A DNA stretch of 64,000 bases from Cognataquiflexum nitidum. GTDB lineage: Bacteria; Bacteroidota; Bacteroidia; Cytophagales; Cyclobacteriaceae. The notes beneath the pieces were generated by a model. The model saw only the letters and a program-made list of their open reading frames with translations. It was not told the origin of the DNA and searched no databases. The first letter of the stretch is position 1. Each line of letters opens with the position of its first letter. The position numbers were made by a program, and so were the translations under genes. The stretch lies in contig NZ_JAKZAM010000001.1 in the NCBI RefSeq assembly GCF_022538055.1, positions 223,777 to 287,776 of the forward strand, given 5' to 3'. Positions 1-8,244 of the stretch are shown piece by piece.

Positions 1-2124
1 ATTTCTGTCTTCAGAAAATTTATCTCTTTCAAACTCCTTTTGGTCCGTTGGCCTGAAATTTCCATTGGCATTTTGGATAAATAGCTGACCTGCAAAACCT
101 TTGGCTCCCCCAATAAATACATCTTCCAATCCATCCCCATTTACATCTCCCCAAATTGCTTTTGGCCCTTCAGTAGAGAGCATATGATAAGTCAATCTGT
201 CCCTGTCAAAATCAACCATAAGGTTTTCCTGATGGGAATACTCCAAAATGGTATTAGGATCAACTTTAGAGAAAATCTGACTTGTAGGCTTTTCAAAAAA
301 TGCAAATCCTTCCTCAGCATCTTGTGCTTCTTCCCATTTCAATACCAAAACTGTATCAGCAGCAATATCGTGGAGCAAGGTTATTTTGCCATCCGGCCAC
401 CTGACCTGTACCTGATCCAGTTTTGTTTTCAATCCCAAACCAAAATTCAGCCTCGGATCGACCGAAGATTGAAATCCCCGGTTGGGCATTTGTTCTTGAT
501 AAAAAATCTGGTCTCCGGCCACCAGCCTCACTTGGGTGCCTATAGCGGCTGTATTTTTACCTTTTCCGGTAAGCTGGATTTTAAGAAAATGATTTTCAGG
601 AGCCAATTCCTTAGATCTGTTTTTATAAATCAGGACTTCATTGTTGACATTATTGACGACAAGATCCATAGTTCCGTCATTGTCAAGGTCTCCATACGCC
701 GAGCCATTGGAGTGGATGGGATCGCCCATGCCCCATTCGTGTATGACATTCTCAAAAACAAGGTCTCCTTTATTCCTGAAGGCATAATTGGAGACAGGAT
801 TGATGGGCATGGGATCTACCAAGGCTTTATAATCAACGCCTTTTTTGCTTATAATTTTCTGTTTGGTTTCATCATTGTCGATAAAATTGAGGTAATCCAG
901 GTCAGTCAGGTCCTTGTAGATACCATTGGCTACAAAAATATCCTTTAAGCCGTCATTGTCCATGTCAAACATCAGTGCCGCCCAACTCCAATCGGTGGCT
1001 TCCACATTGGCCAGTCTTCCCATATCCGAGAAAGATCCATCGCCATTGTTGATATGAAACATGTTTCTTGTGTATTGGTAGTGGTAATCATGCTGGACAT
1101 TGAACTGGAACTTATCGTAGCTCTCAAAAGTCGTGATCTGTTTGAGGCGTTCTGAGGGCTCGGGGAGCATTTCAGTAACAAAGATGTCCAAGTGTCCATC
1201 ATTGTTGATATCTGCTATATCTGCTCCCATGGAAGCTGCTGAGATGGCGCGCATGTAAGTCGTCAGGCTTTCAGTAAAAGTCCCATCTTGATTGTTGATA
1301 TAGAGATAATCCCTTTCAAAAAAATCATTGGAAATGAAAATGTCCATCCATCCGTCCTGATTGACGTCTCCGATGGTGATTCCCAATCCAAAACCGATCG
1401 TGCTTCCATATATCCCTGCTTCTTCCGATACGTCTGTGAATTTTTCCCCGTCGTTTCTGAATAGCTTATCACCACCGACAGGGTCTCTTTTAGGCCTTTC
1501 ATTTTGCATTTTATTGAAACTACCGATTGACTGATAGCTGTTGTTAAGTAGGTAGACATCTAGGTCTCCATCATTGTCATAGTCAAAAAACACTGCGTGG
1601 GTTGAATATCCCTGATCGGCGAGGCCATATGCATCTGCTTTTTCAGTAAAAGTACCATCTCCATTATTTATAAAAAGCTCATTCTGCTTGTTATCCCCTG
1701 CTATATCCCCTGAATTGCAGACATAGATATCCAAAAATCCATCGCCATTGACGTCTGCCATCGCCACACCTGTGCTCCAAGCCCTTGTCCCAGCCACGCC
1801 GGCGGTAGCGGTAATATCTTTGAACTTAAAATTCCCTTCATTCAGGTAGAGCTTATTTTCTCCCAGATTGGAAGTCAGGTAAAGGTCAATAAGCCCGTCA
1901 TTGTTGACATCACCCATGGCCACACCACCGCCGTTATAGAAGTTACGGTAGGTGAATATGTTAAACTTCTCATCAAAAGGAAGGTCATTCCTGAATGTTA
2001 CCCCTGAAGCGGAAGATTCTATTTTTTCGAAAAGGGTGTCCTTTTTTTCATTTTCGGGCGATTTGCAGGAAGCAATGGCCACGGCAATAAAAAAGGAAAT
2101 TAAAAGGGATTTATTTAGAGGCAT
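1..2124 (-). CDS. FG-GAP/VCBS repeat lipoprotein with ASPIC/UnbV domain (CRTAC1-like), 3' end cut by window
   Basis: The minus frame is open from an ATG at 2122-2124 to the window edge, giving 708 residues with no stop. The protein starts with a lipoprotein signal (lipobox AIASC, Cys20). It then carries repeated calcium-binding FG-GAP motifs of the D-x-N-x-D-G type, such as DVNNDGLIDLY and DVNGDGFLDIY. An ASPIC/UnbV-like stretch (QSSVDPRLNFGLG) follows, then more repeats. This family forms surface beta-propellers; the ligand is unknown. Its start overlaps the 3' end of the upstream lipoprotein gene by 14 bases, which suggests translational coupling. It is a paralogue of the 3291-6593 protein. 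Family assignment is firm, function is not. Confidence 0.88.
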   Translation of the reverse strand, partial: MPLNKSLLISFFIAVAIASCKSPENEKKDTLFEKIESSASGVTFRNDLPFDEKFNIFTYRNFYNGGGVAMGDVNNDGLIDLYLTSNLGENKLYLNEGNFKFKDITATAGVAGTRAWSTGVAMADVNGDGFLDIYVCNSGDIAGDNKQNELFINNGDGTFTEKADAYGLADQGYSTHAVFFDYDNDGDLDVYLLNNSYQSIGSFNKMQNERPKRDPVGGDKLFRNDGEKFTDVSEEAGIYGSTIGFGLGITIGDVNQDGWMDIFISNDFFERDYLYINNQDGTFTESLTTYMRAISAASMGADIADINNDGHLDIFVTEMLPEPSERLKQITTFESYDKFQFNVQHDYHYQYTRNMFHINNGDGSFSDMGRLANVEATDWSWAALMFDMDNDGLKDIFVANGIYKDLTDLDYLNFIDNDETKQKIISKKGVDYKALVDPMPINPVSNYAFRNKGDLVFENVIHEWGMGDPIHSNGSAYGDLDNDGTMDLVVNNVNNEVLIYKNRSKELAPENHFLKIQLTGKGKNTAAIGTQVRLVAGDQIFYQEQMPNRGFQSSVDPRLNFGLGLKTKLDQVQVRWPDGKITLLHDIAADTVLVLKWEEAQDAEEGFAFFEKPTSQIFSKVDPNTILEYSHQENLMVDFDRDRLTYHMLSTEGPKAIWGDVNGDGLEDVFIGGAKGFAGQLFIQNANGNFRPTDQKEFERDKFSEDRN

Positions 2125-2701
2125 CTTCTTCTTTTTTTGTCATTTCGATGATGTCCTTGACGCGGAGATCTAGGATTTCAACCCGTACAGTATTTATATT
2201 TTTTTTAAAGACCCTGATCAAACGGTTTCCGTCTATTTTGACCATTGCGCTGATGGATTTATCTTTGTTGGCTACTTCAAAAAAGCCTTTGCCATACCAA
2301 GATTCCAGTAAATCAACCACATCGGTGATCAGGTTGTCATTTGAAAATTCCTCATTTCCTGGAAACCATTGCGTATAACCAAACTCCATAGGCATGAAAA
2401 ACAGTTTGTCATTTTCAAAATCAGGGTAAAAATTCATTTCTGCATTTTTACCCGAAGGCATTTTGGGAATATACTGAATCTGAAGGTAATGATCCCCATT
2501 GACCAAAACTCCATTTTTATTGTGTTCCCAACAGGTGCCAAAAAACTCTTTCCTTCCCATCCCAAATCGGATATCAAGAAATAGGTCATCGACTACTTTT
2601 CCTGATGCAAGTTCCCTTTCTTTTACCAAATCATATTCAGACTTGGGTTGACATGATACACTTAGAATTAAAATACTAAGGATAATAAATACTCTGGACA
2701 T
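2111..2701 (-). CDS. hypothetical lipoprotein (196 aa)
   Basis: I do not recognise a family. The protein begins with a type II signal peptide (LILSVSC, Cys17) and ends in a charged, lysine/glutamate-rich tail. The mature part is mixed alpha/beta in appearance and contains no recognised catalytic motif. It lies between two FG-GAP lipoproteins in the same orientation and overlaps the downstream one by 14 bases. It is therefore probably co-expressed with them and anchored in the same envelope layer, perhaps as an accessory of the SusCD-linked uptake locus. The start at 2701 is supported because the signal peptide begins there. Confidence 0.75.
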   Translation of the reverse strand: MSRVFIILSILILSVSCQPKSEYDLVKERELASGKVVDDLFLDIRFGMGRKEFFGTCWEHNKNGVLVNGDHYLQIQYIPKMPSGKNAEMNFYPDFENDKLFFMPMEFGYTQWFPGNEEFSNDNLITDVVDLLESWYGKGFFEVANKDKSISAMVKIDGNRLIRVFKKNINTVRVEILDLRVKDIIEMTKKEEDASK

Positions 2702-2934
2702 TTACTTTTGATTCTAAACTTTAAACTCTGGCTTTTTTTAATTATTCGTAAAGATTTCTCCTCCGTCCCAATGACGTAATTGTCGGGCTCGTCACTCTGA
2801 ACGCAGAGAAGAGTCTCTTTTATTCTGAGATCCTTCTCCCGTGCCGTTGTCGGGGTCGTACCTCAGATTACCAATGACAGAAATGAAATTTCCCCCTTCG
2901 GCAAGCTCAGGGAACGGAGATTCGGTGTTTGGAA

Positions 2935-2977
2935 GGGGGGGAGGAAAAAGCGGCGCAGCCCTTTTTTCCTCCCCCCC
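2935..2977. repeat. large G/C-run inverted repeat (hairpin)
   Basis: The left arm at 2935-2950 (GGGGGG-G-A-GG-AAAAAG) is complementary to 2961-2977 apart from one bulged T. The 10-base loop is CGGCGCAGCC. It could be a strong transcription barrier between the 3291-6593 gene and the 2111-2701 gene, or the core of an intergenic repeat. There is no T-run typical of a standard terminator directly after it. Confidence 0.6.
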
Positions 2978-3119
2978 TCTCCCAAGAACATTCTCGGTGG
3001 CCGATCCCAATCGCAATCTTGGCCGAGGCCAATTTGTTCCCATCAATGTCATTACCCTTTCAGAACTTTTTTGATAATGTTAAAAGCTAGGAATGACAAG
3101 GAAAAGTTATTTTAACTTT

Positions 3120-3275
3120 TGAGCCTCCCACCTCTCACTTCATCCTTCCTTATCATACCTACAACCTCTCACCCTCACCCTCATCTTTCCTCCCTCATCC
3201 TTCACTAACCATCCACCTCTCACCCTCGTACTTGCCACGTCGTACTCCGTACTTCCTACCTCCCACCTTTGACCT
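3120..3275. repeat. degenerate pyrimidine tract
   Basis: About 155 bases are nearly all C and T on the plus strand, with repeated words CTCACC, CCTCAT, CTTCC and CTACC but no exact period. A similar tract with a clearer 7-8 base spacing of CTTCC lies at 18421-18478. Both are next to the 3' ends of minus-strand genes. Confidence 0.55.
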
Positions 3276-3290
3276 CTTACTATTTCCAGC

Positions 3291-6200
3291 TCATTTCACC
3301 ATTTCCCAAACCATCGGCCAATCGTTATTTCTACTCACTATTATCCTGGTTCCTTTGGCTGTTCTGATGTTTTTGATATCTCTGATCTCTCCTCTGACGA
3401 AGAATCCTGATTTATTGGCTGGAATCACCCGAAGGTCTTTTTCATTTGATCCGGTTAGGTGCCATCCGAAACTCCCCATATTGATCCCTAACTCAGGCTT
3501 GATCCGGCTTTGGTTTCCCCCAAACAGCAAATGGATTTTGCCCAAGGCATCTCTGAAGGTATGGAAAGCATAGACTGGGCTGCTTTGGATAGGATAGGGT
3601 AAGATTGATTTTGTAAATGTACCATTTCCCTTATTGATAAACAGGCTTGTTTCCAAAGTATGTACGTTTAACACCATGTTTCGGGACAAAATTTCTTGTG
3701 GAAATAAATCCTCTAGTCTTTTGTTTTTGTAAGCGTCATAAGTCAACAATTGCTTTCGCAATGCCGGTAATTGCTTGATAAGTGTGGACTTTAATGCCAA
3801 GGGATAGGTACTATCACCTTCGTATTGAGTTAGGATTTGCTCGATACTTCCGTTTTGGTCGTAGTCGTTGATTTGTAATTGTAAGGGTTTCTCAACTGAT
3901 GCGAGAAGCCTGGTATTCAAACCTGCATTTCCTGCCAATATATCTGGAAATCCATCTCCATTCACATCTGCTACATGGAGGGTATTCCATAGCCCCCCGG
4001 TATTCTCAAATCCAAAAGCAGCAGAAGCATCGGAATATTTTCCATTGGTTTTCTTAAATACTTTGATTGGCATCCATTCTCCTGCAATCAGGATTTCGTC
4101 TAACCCATCCCCATCCAAATCACCAATCCATGCATCCCTTGTCATCCCAATATTTTTGAGTTGGGGAGCAAGCTCCATAGTCTTATCCACAAATACTGCA
4201 TTTCCCTGATTTTCCAATAGGGTCACATCACCCGGCACGCCATAAGCAAAGGGTATTGTCCTTGTCCCAATCAAAAGGTCCATTTTCCCATCTCCGTTAT
4301 GGTCAAATGCCCTTACGAAAGAGGAACTCTGAAAAACCATAGGGAGGCTTTCTTTTGTTTTGGTGAAATTTCCCTTTCCATCATTGAGGTAAAGCCTATC
4401 CAAGTAATTGGTGTTAAATGCACTGAATTCCAGACTTCCGCTGACTACATAGAGATCCAAGTCGCCATCTCCATCCGCATCAAAAAATAACCCATCCACA
4501 TCTTCAGCGATTGAATCTGCCTCGAATGTTTGGTGGATTTGAAAGTCTCCCGAAGCACTTTGGATAAATACAGAGGAAGTCTGTCCTTTTGCGCCCGGAA
4601 GAAAGAGGTCATCCAGTCCATCTGCATTGATGTCTCCCACAGCCATTTTAGGGCCTTCATTGGAAATCATATGAAATAGCAGCCTGTCTCTGTCAAAATC
4701 TATATAATTACTTTCCTGATGTTTCCAGGGAAGTTTGATGGAAGAAGGTTTAAGCGTTTTTAGAAAATCCTGTTTATCGGATTTTCGCTCCTCTGTGGCT
4801 GAAAAAGGATCCAGAGAAAGTAATTGATCAGATAAAACATCGGTTAATTTTGTGGTTTTACCATTTGGCCAAAGGACGATAACTGAATCAATTTTCTCTA
4901 CCTGACCGAGTCCAAAATGAAGCCTGTGGTCAACGGAAGACATATAGCCTTTGACAGGATTATGCTCTGCAAAGAACAGATTATTTCCGGCAAAAAGTGT
5001 CACTTGGGTTCCGAATTGTCCTTTCAGATCCAATTGTAGGAAATGGTTTTTGTTGATTTGACGGCTGTTGTTTTTAAATATAGACACTTCGCCGTTTAGG
5101 TTATTGACCACAAGGTCTAAGTCGCCGTCATTGTCCAAGTCAGCATAGGCTGCTCCTGTAGAAAAAGTCAATTGCGCCATTCCTGATCCAGCTGCTATGT
5201 CTTTAAACTTGAAATCACCCTCGTTATGAAACAGAAAGTTCATCTGTGGGTTTGAAGGAAACTCATCAATCATCTTGGTCAATAGGATACTGTCACGCCT
5301 AAACTGGGCGATCAAGTCTTGGTTGTTGACATAATAATCGACATAATCAAAATCCGTGAGGTCTTTGACAATACCATTGGCTACAAAAATATCTTTGAGT
5401 CCGTCATTGTCTGTATCAAAAATCAGCGCCCCCCAACTCCAATCAGTAGCATGTACGCCGGATTGTCTGCTGATTTCTGAAAAATGAACCTGATTGCTGT
5501 TGGGTTGGTAACCTAGGTTTCTTTGAAGCGTGTTTCTGGTAAACTGATGGAAATATCCACCGGCGACATTGGCTTCGTACTTGTCCCATTCTTCAAAAGG
5601 TGTTTTGGTTTTTACCCTCGCCATCGTAGCCGGAAGCATTTCAGTGACAAAAATATCTTGCCAACCGTCATTGTCTAAGTCCGCAATGTCCGCCCCCATA
5701 GAACCCATGCTGATTTCAGTTATCATGCTCTCTAGGGATTCTGTAAATGTACCATCACCATTATTGATATAGAGGTAATCTTTTTCAAAAAAATCATTGG
5801 AGACATATAGGTCCGGCCAACCATCTTTATTGAGGTCAGCTACTGTCACACCTAATCCATAGCCAATGGCTGAGCCATAAATTCCTGCAGCTTCGCTGAC
5901 ATCGGTATATTTTCCATTGTCATTTCGGTAAAGCTTATTTCCTCCAAAAGGATCCCTAATATCCCTCTGTCCGATCCGGAGATCATTTATACCTATTGAC
6001 CTAGCCGAATTGTTGAGCAGGTACATATCCAGATCGCCGTCTTTGTCAAAGTCAAAAAATACGGCGTGCTGGGAAAGTCCTTCATCGGCGATGCCGTATT
6101 CTTTGGCTTTCTCGGTGAAAGTCAGGTCACCGTTATTAATAAAAAGTTCATTGTATCGCTGAGACCCACCTAATGGGCCGGATTTGCAAATATAGATATC

Positions 6201-6593
6201 TAACCAACCGTCACCGTTGATATCGGCCATACTGACTCCTGTGGACCAGATTTCTGGTACAGCCAATCCAGCTGTTGTGGTGATATCTTCAAATTGGAAA
6301 TTCCCCTTGTTGAGGTAAAGTTTGTTTCCCTGCTGGTTGCCGGCCAGAAAGACATCAACCAAACCGTCATTGTTGATATCTCCAAGGGCTACCCCGGCTC
6401 CGTTATAAAAATTTCTAAAGAGATAAGGGTTGAATTTTTCGTTGTATTCTAGGTTATTATTAAAATCTATCCCGGTATGCTCTTTTTCCATTAGTTCAAA
6501 AAGGTTCAATGTAACCTCCTCTCTATTGGAACAGGAGACCAACAAGAGCATGAAGGGAATAACAAGGGAGTAGCGGCTGTTCACCAATGACAT
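3291..6593 (-). CDS. FG-GAP/VCBS repeat lipoprotein with ASPIC/UnbV domain (CRTAC1-like, 1100 aa)
   Basis: This is the full-length paralogue of the protein at 1-2124. I place the start at 6593, where a lipoprotein signal begins (MLLLVSC, Cys21); the open frame continues upstream into susD but that part is not protein-like. The mature protein has many FG-GAP motifs (DINNDGLVDVF, DINGDGWLDIY, DTDNDGLKDIF) and an ASPIC/UnbV segment near residues 540-620 (SSVDHRLHFGLG). A second propeller half follows. It should be a lipid-anchored, calcium-stabilised surface protein. It follows susD after a strong terminator hairpin, so it may be read through or have its own promoter. The substrate is unknown. 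Confidence 0.9.
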   Translation of the reverse strand: MSLVNSRYSLVIPFMLLLVSCSNREEVTLNLFELMEKEHTGIDFNNNLEYNEKFNPYLFRNFYNGAGVALGDINNDGLVDVFLAGNQQGNKLYLNKGNFQFEDITTTAGLAVPEIWSTGVSMADINGDGWLDIYICKSGPLGGSQRYNELFINNGDLTFTEKAKEYGIADEGLSQHAVFFDFDKDGDLDMYLLNNSARSIGINDLRIGQRDIRDPFGGNKLYRNDNGKYTDVSEAAGIYGSAIGYGLGVTVADLNKDGWPDLYVSNDFFEKDYLYINNGDGTFTESLESMITEISMGSMGADIADLDNDGWQDIFVTEMLPATMARVKTKTPFEEWDKYEANVAGGYFHQFTRNTLQRNLGYQPNSNQVHFSEISRQSGVHATDWSWGALIFDTDNDGLKDIFVANGIVKDLTDFDYVDYYVNNQDLIAQFRRDSILLTKMIDEFPSNPQMNFLFHNEGDFKFKDIAAGSGMAQLTFSTGAAYADLDNDGDLDLVVNNLNGEVSIFKNNSRQINKNHFLQLDLKGQFGTQVTLFAGNNLFFAEHNPVKGYMSSVDHRLHFGLGQVEKIDSVIVLWPNGKTTKLTDVLSDQLLSLDPFSATEERKSDKQDFLKTLKPSSIKLPWKHQESNYIDFDRDRLLFHMISNEGPKMAVGDINADGLDDLFLPGAKGQTSSVFIQSASGDFQIHQTFEADSIAEDVDGLFFDADGDGDLDLYVVSGSLEFSAFNTNYLDRLYLNDGKGNFTKTKESLPMVFQSSSFVRAFDHNGDGKMDLLIGTRTIPFAYGVPGDVTLLENQGNAVFVDKTMELAPQLKNIGMTRDAWIGDLDGDGLDEILIAGEWMPIKVFKKTNGKYSDASAAFGFENTGGLWNTLHVADVNGDGFPDILAGNAGLNTRLLASVEKPLQLQINDYDQNGSIEQILTQYEGDSTYPLALKSTLIKQLPALRKQLLTYDAYKNKRLEDLFPQEILSRNMVLNVHTLETSLFINKGNGTFTKSILPYPIQSSPVYAFHTFRDALGKIHLLFGGNQSRIKPELGINMGSFGWHLTGSNEKDLRVIPANKSGFFVRGEIRDIKNIRTAKGTRIIVSRNNDWPMVWEMVK

Positions 6594-6654
6594 TTGGATA
6601 GGATTAATTTGGGATACTGGTTTTTTTACAAATTCGAAGGTATCCATTAAATCA

Positions 6655-6684
6655 AAAAGAAGTGCACTTCCGTGCACTTCTTTT
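6655..6684 (-). terminator. rho-independent terminator downstream of susD
   Basis: A perfect 13-bp inverted repeat (AAAAGAAGTGCAC, loop TTCC) lies directly after the susD stop. On the minus strand it is followed by a T-rich stretch. It probably makes susCD transcripts more abundant than the downstream FG-GAP gene. Confidence 0.85.
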
Positions 6685-6708
6685 AATTTTGGTATAACTT
6701 TTTTTGGA

Positions 6709-8226
6709 TTAATAACCCGGATTTTGTTGCAGGTTAGGATTAGCCTGAAGCTGGTTTTGAGGGATCGGGAACAATGTTCTAAATGCCTGAGAAGCTGGCT
6801 TCTCCCACCATGCAGCAGTGTATTTTCCAAATCTGATCAAATCTGACCTTCTTTGCCCTTCAGCAAAGAACTCTTTTCCTCTTTCCGCTAATAGGATATC
6901 AGCATCCAAAGTAGTCAAAGCAGGAGCAGAAGATCTCGCCCTGATCTGATTGACCAAAGCAATGGCCTCTGAAGTTCTTCCAAGTTTCCAGGCACATTCT
7001 GCTTTCATCAAGATCACATCGCCATACCTGAAGATAGGGAAGTCATTGTTCAAGTTAGGAGCAGAACCTAGAGGAATTTCGAATTTGTTGATTCTGGTTC
7101 CAGCCTGTCTAAAGGCATTTGGTGCCAATTGATTGATATTAGGAGTGAAATTTATCACCGGACCATCAGGATCATTTGCCTCTGCGGCACCATCGGTAAG
7201 AATAACTCCTGTCGAAGATGTTTGTACACCTTCTCTCAATGAACCTATCCTTAGGTCACCGGCTTCGAAACTGTTGTAAAACTCCTCCAAAGCGGCATAA
7301 CCATTCCAAGGCTGATCTACCAAGTTGAATGTAGCTTGACTTGAATAGTGGAAAGTCATTTGGTGAATATTGAACCCGCCGGCATTGTTAGCATCATAAG
7401 GAAGGGTAAACATGTTCTCAGTTGAATTTGCATTCGTAGCTGAGAAATTTTGGAAGAAGTTTGGTGTCAAACTGTACTGACCTGAATTGATGATGACATT
7501 CAAAGCAGCTTCAGCTTCTGCCCATTTTCCTTTTGATGGATCCAATACACCCGGAGTTGCACTCAAATACACTTCTGCATTCAGATAGAGCTTGGCCAAA
7601 ATCATGTGAGCAGTCCAATAATTCAAGTTGGTCTTTACATTGGTTTTTGGAAGTAAATCCACATTGTCTTTGATACTACTTTCGATAAAAGCGAAAACCT
7701 CGGCTCTTGTGTTTTGGGCAGGGTTTCCACCTCTGTCTGTCTCAACAATGATCGGCACATTACCGAAGTTGTCAATCAACCAAAGGTAAGCCAAGGCTCT
7801 TAAAACCCTTAATTCAGCACCTAAAGCTTCCACATCAGGGTATTGTTGCAACAATAAATTTGACTCACCCACAATTCTGAAGCAATATTGCCAAGCACCG
7901 TTATAAGCGCCGTCACCTACAGCCCAAGTATGTCTGTGGTTTCTAAGCCAAATACCACCGTCTTCCCAGTCAGCTCCTTTTTGAGGAATTGCCAATTGGT
8001 CAGAGGAGACTTCGTTGATACTCCACATACCTCCGTGACCTCCCCAGTTGCCGACTACGGCAGCATAGGCAGATTGCTTCAGTACTTCAATCAACTCCGG
8101 ACGAGGGCTGTTTGCCAAATCGTCTTGAGTTATACCTGTCAGAACCTCTTGTTCCAACTCCCAGCACGATCCCATGGTAATTGCCACAAGACCTCCAACA
8201 AATAATGATTTAATTGATCGTAACAT
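6709..8226 (-). CDS. SusD/RagB family nutrient-binding outer-membrane lipoprotein (505 aa)
   Basis: SusD proteins are surface lipoproteins that sit as a lid on the SusC channel and capture oligosaccharides or other nutrients. This one has a lipobox (AITMGSC, Cys21), an alpha-helical TPR-like body, and the characteristic C-terminal stretch with RGKEFFAEGQRRSDLIRFG, followed by the FPIPQNQLQANPNLQQNPGY ending typical of the family. Length is normal. It lies 18 bases after susC on the same strand, the standard pairing. No neighbouring glycoside hydrolase or sulfatase reveals the substrate. Confidence 0.96.
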   Translation of the reverse strand: MLRSIKSLFVGGLVAITMGSCWELEQEVLTGITQDDLANSPRPELIEVLKQSAYAAVVGNWGGHGGMWSINEVSSDQLAIPQKGADWEDGGIWLRNHRHTWAVGDGAYNGAWQYCFRIVGESNLLLQQYPDVEALGAELRVLRALAYLWLIDNFGNVPIIVETDRGGNPAQNTRAEVFAFIESSIKDNVDLLPKTNVKTNLNYWTAHMILAKLYLNAEVYLSATPGVLDPSKGKWAEAEAALNVIINSGQYSLTPNFFQNFSATNANSTENMFTLPYDANNAGGFNIHQMTFHYSSQATFNLVDQPWNGYAALEEFYNSFEAGDLRIGSLREGVQTSSTGVILTDGAAEANDPDGPVINFTPNINQLAPNAFRQAGTRINKFEIPLGSAPNLNNDFPIFRYGDVILMKAECAWKLGRTSEAIALVNQIRARSSAPALTTLDADILLAERGKEFFAEGQRRSDLIRFGKYTAAWWEKPASQAFRTLFPIPQNQLQANPNLQQNPGY

Positions 8227-8244
8227 ATTTAATTTGAGTTTATG

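Larger units (their letters stand above)
2702..3290. other. gene-less repeat-rich spacer inside the FG-GAP gene cluster
   Basis: No convincing gene. The left part (about 2785-2880) has the phrase GTCACTCTGAACGCAGAGAA, related to the GTCACCCTGAGG phrase on the minus strand of the 37.2 kb repeats. A strong G-run/C-run hairpin sits at 2935-2977. From about 3120 to 3275 the plus strand is almost pure pyrimidine, with recurring CTCACC, CCTACC and CTTCC words. Short open frames here on both strands follow the repeats and do not resemble proteins. Confidence 0.6.

Noticed and set aside
184..948. 254-aa open frame on the plus strand
   Set aside because: It is the reverse shadow of the FG-GAP gene that occupies 1-2124 on the minus strand in a continuous frame with clear motifs.
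972..1559. Two minus-strand open frames (972-1202, 1263-1559)
   Set aside because: They are in other frames than the FG-GAP gene and have no protein-like features; the true frame is open throughout, so there is no frameshift.
2792..3074. Open frames on both strands across the G/C hairpin
   Set aside because: Both follow from the palindrome and repeat sequence and look like translated repeat.
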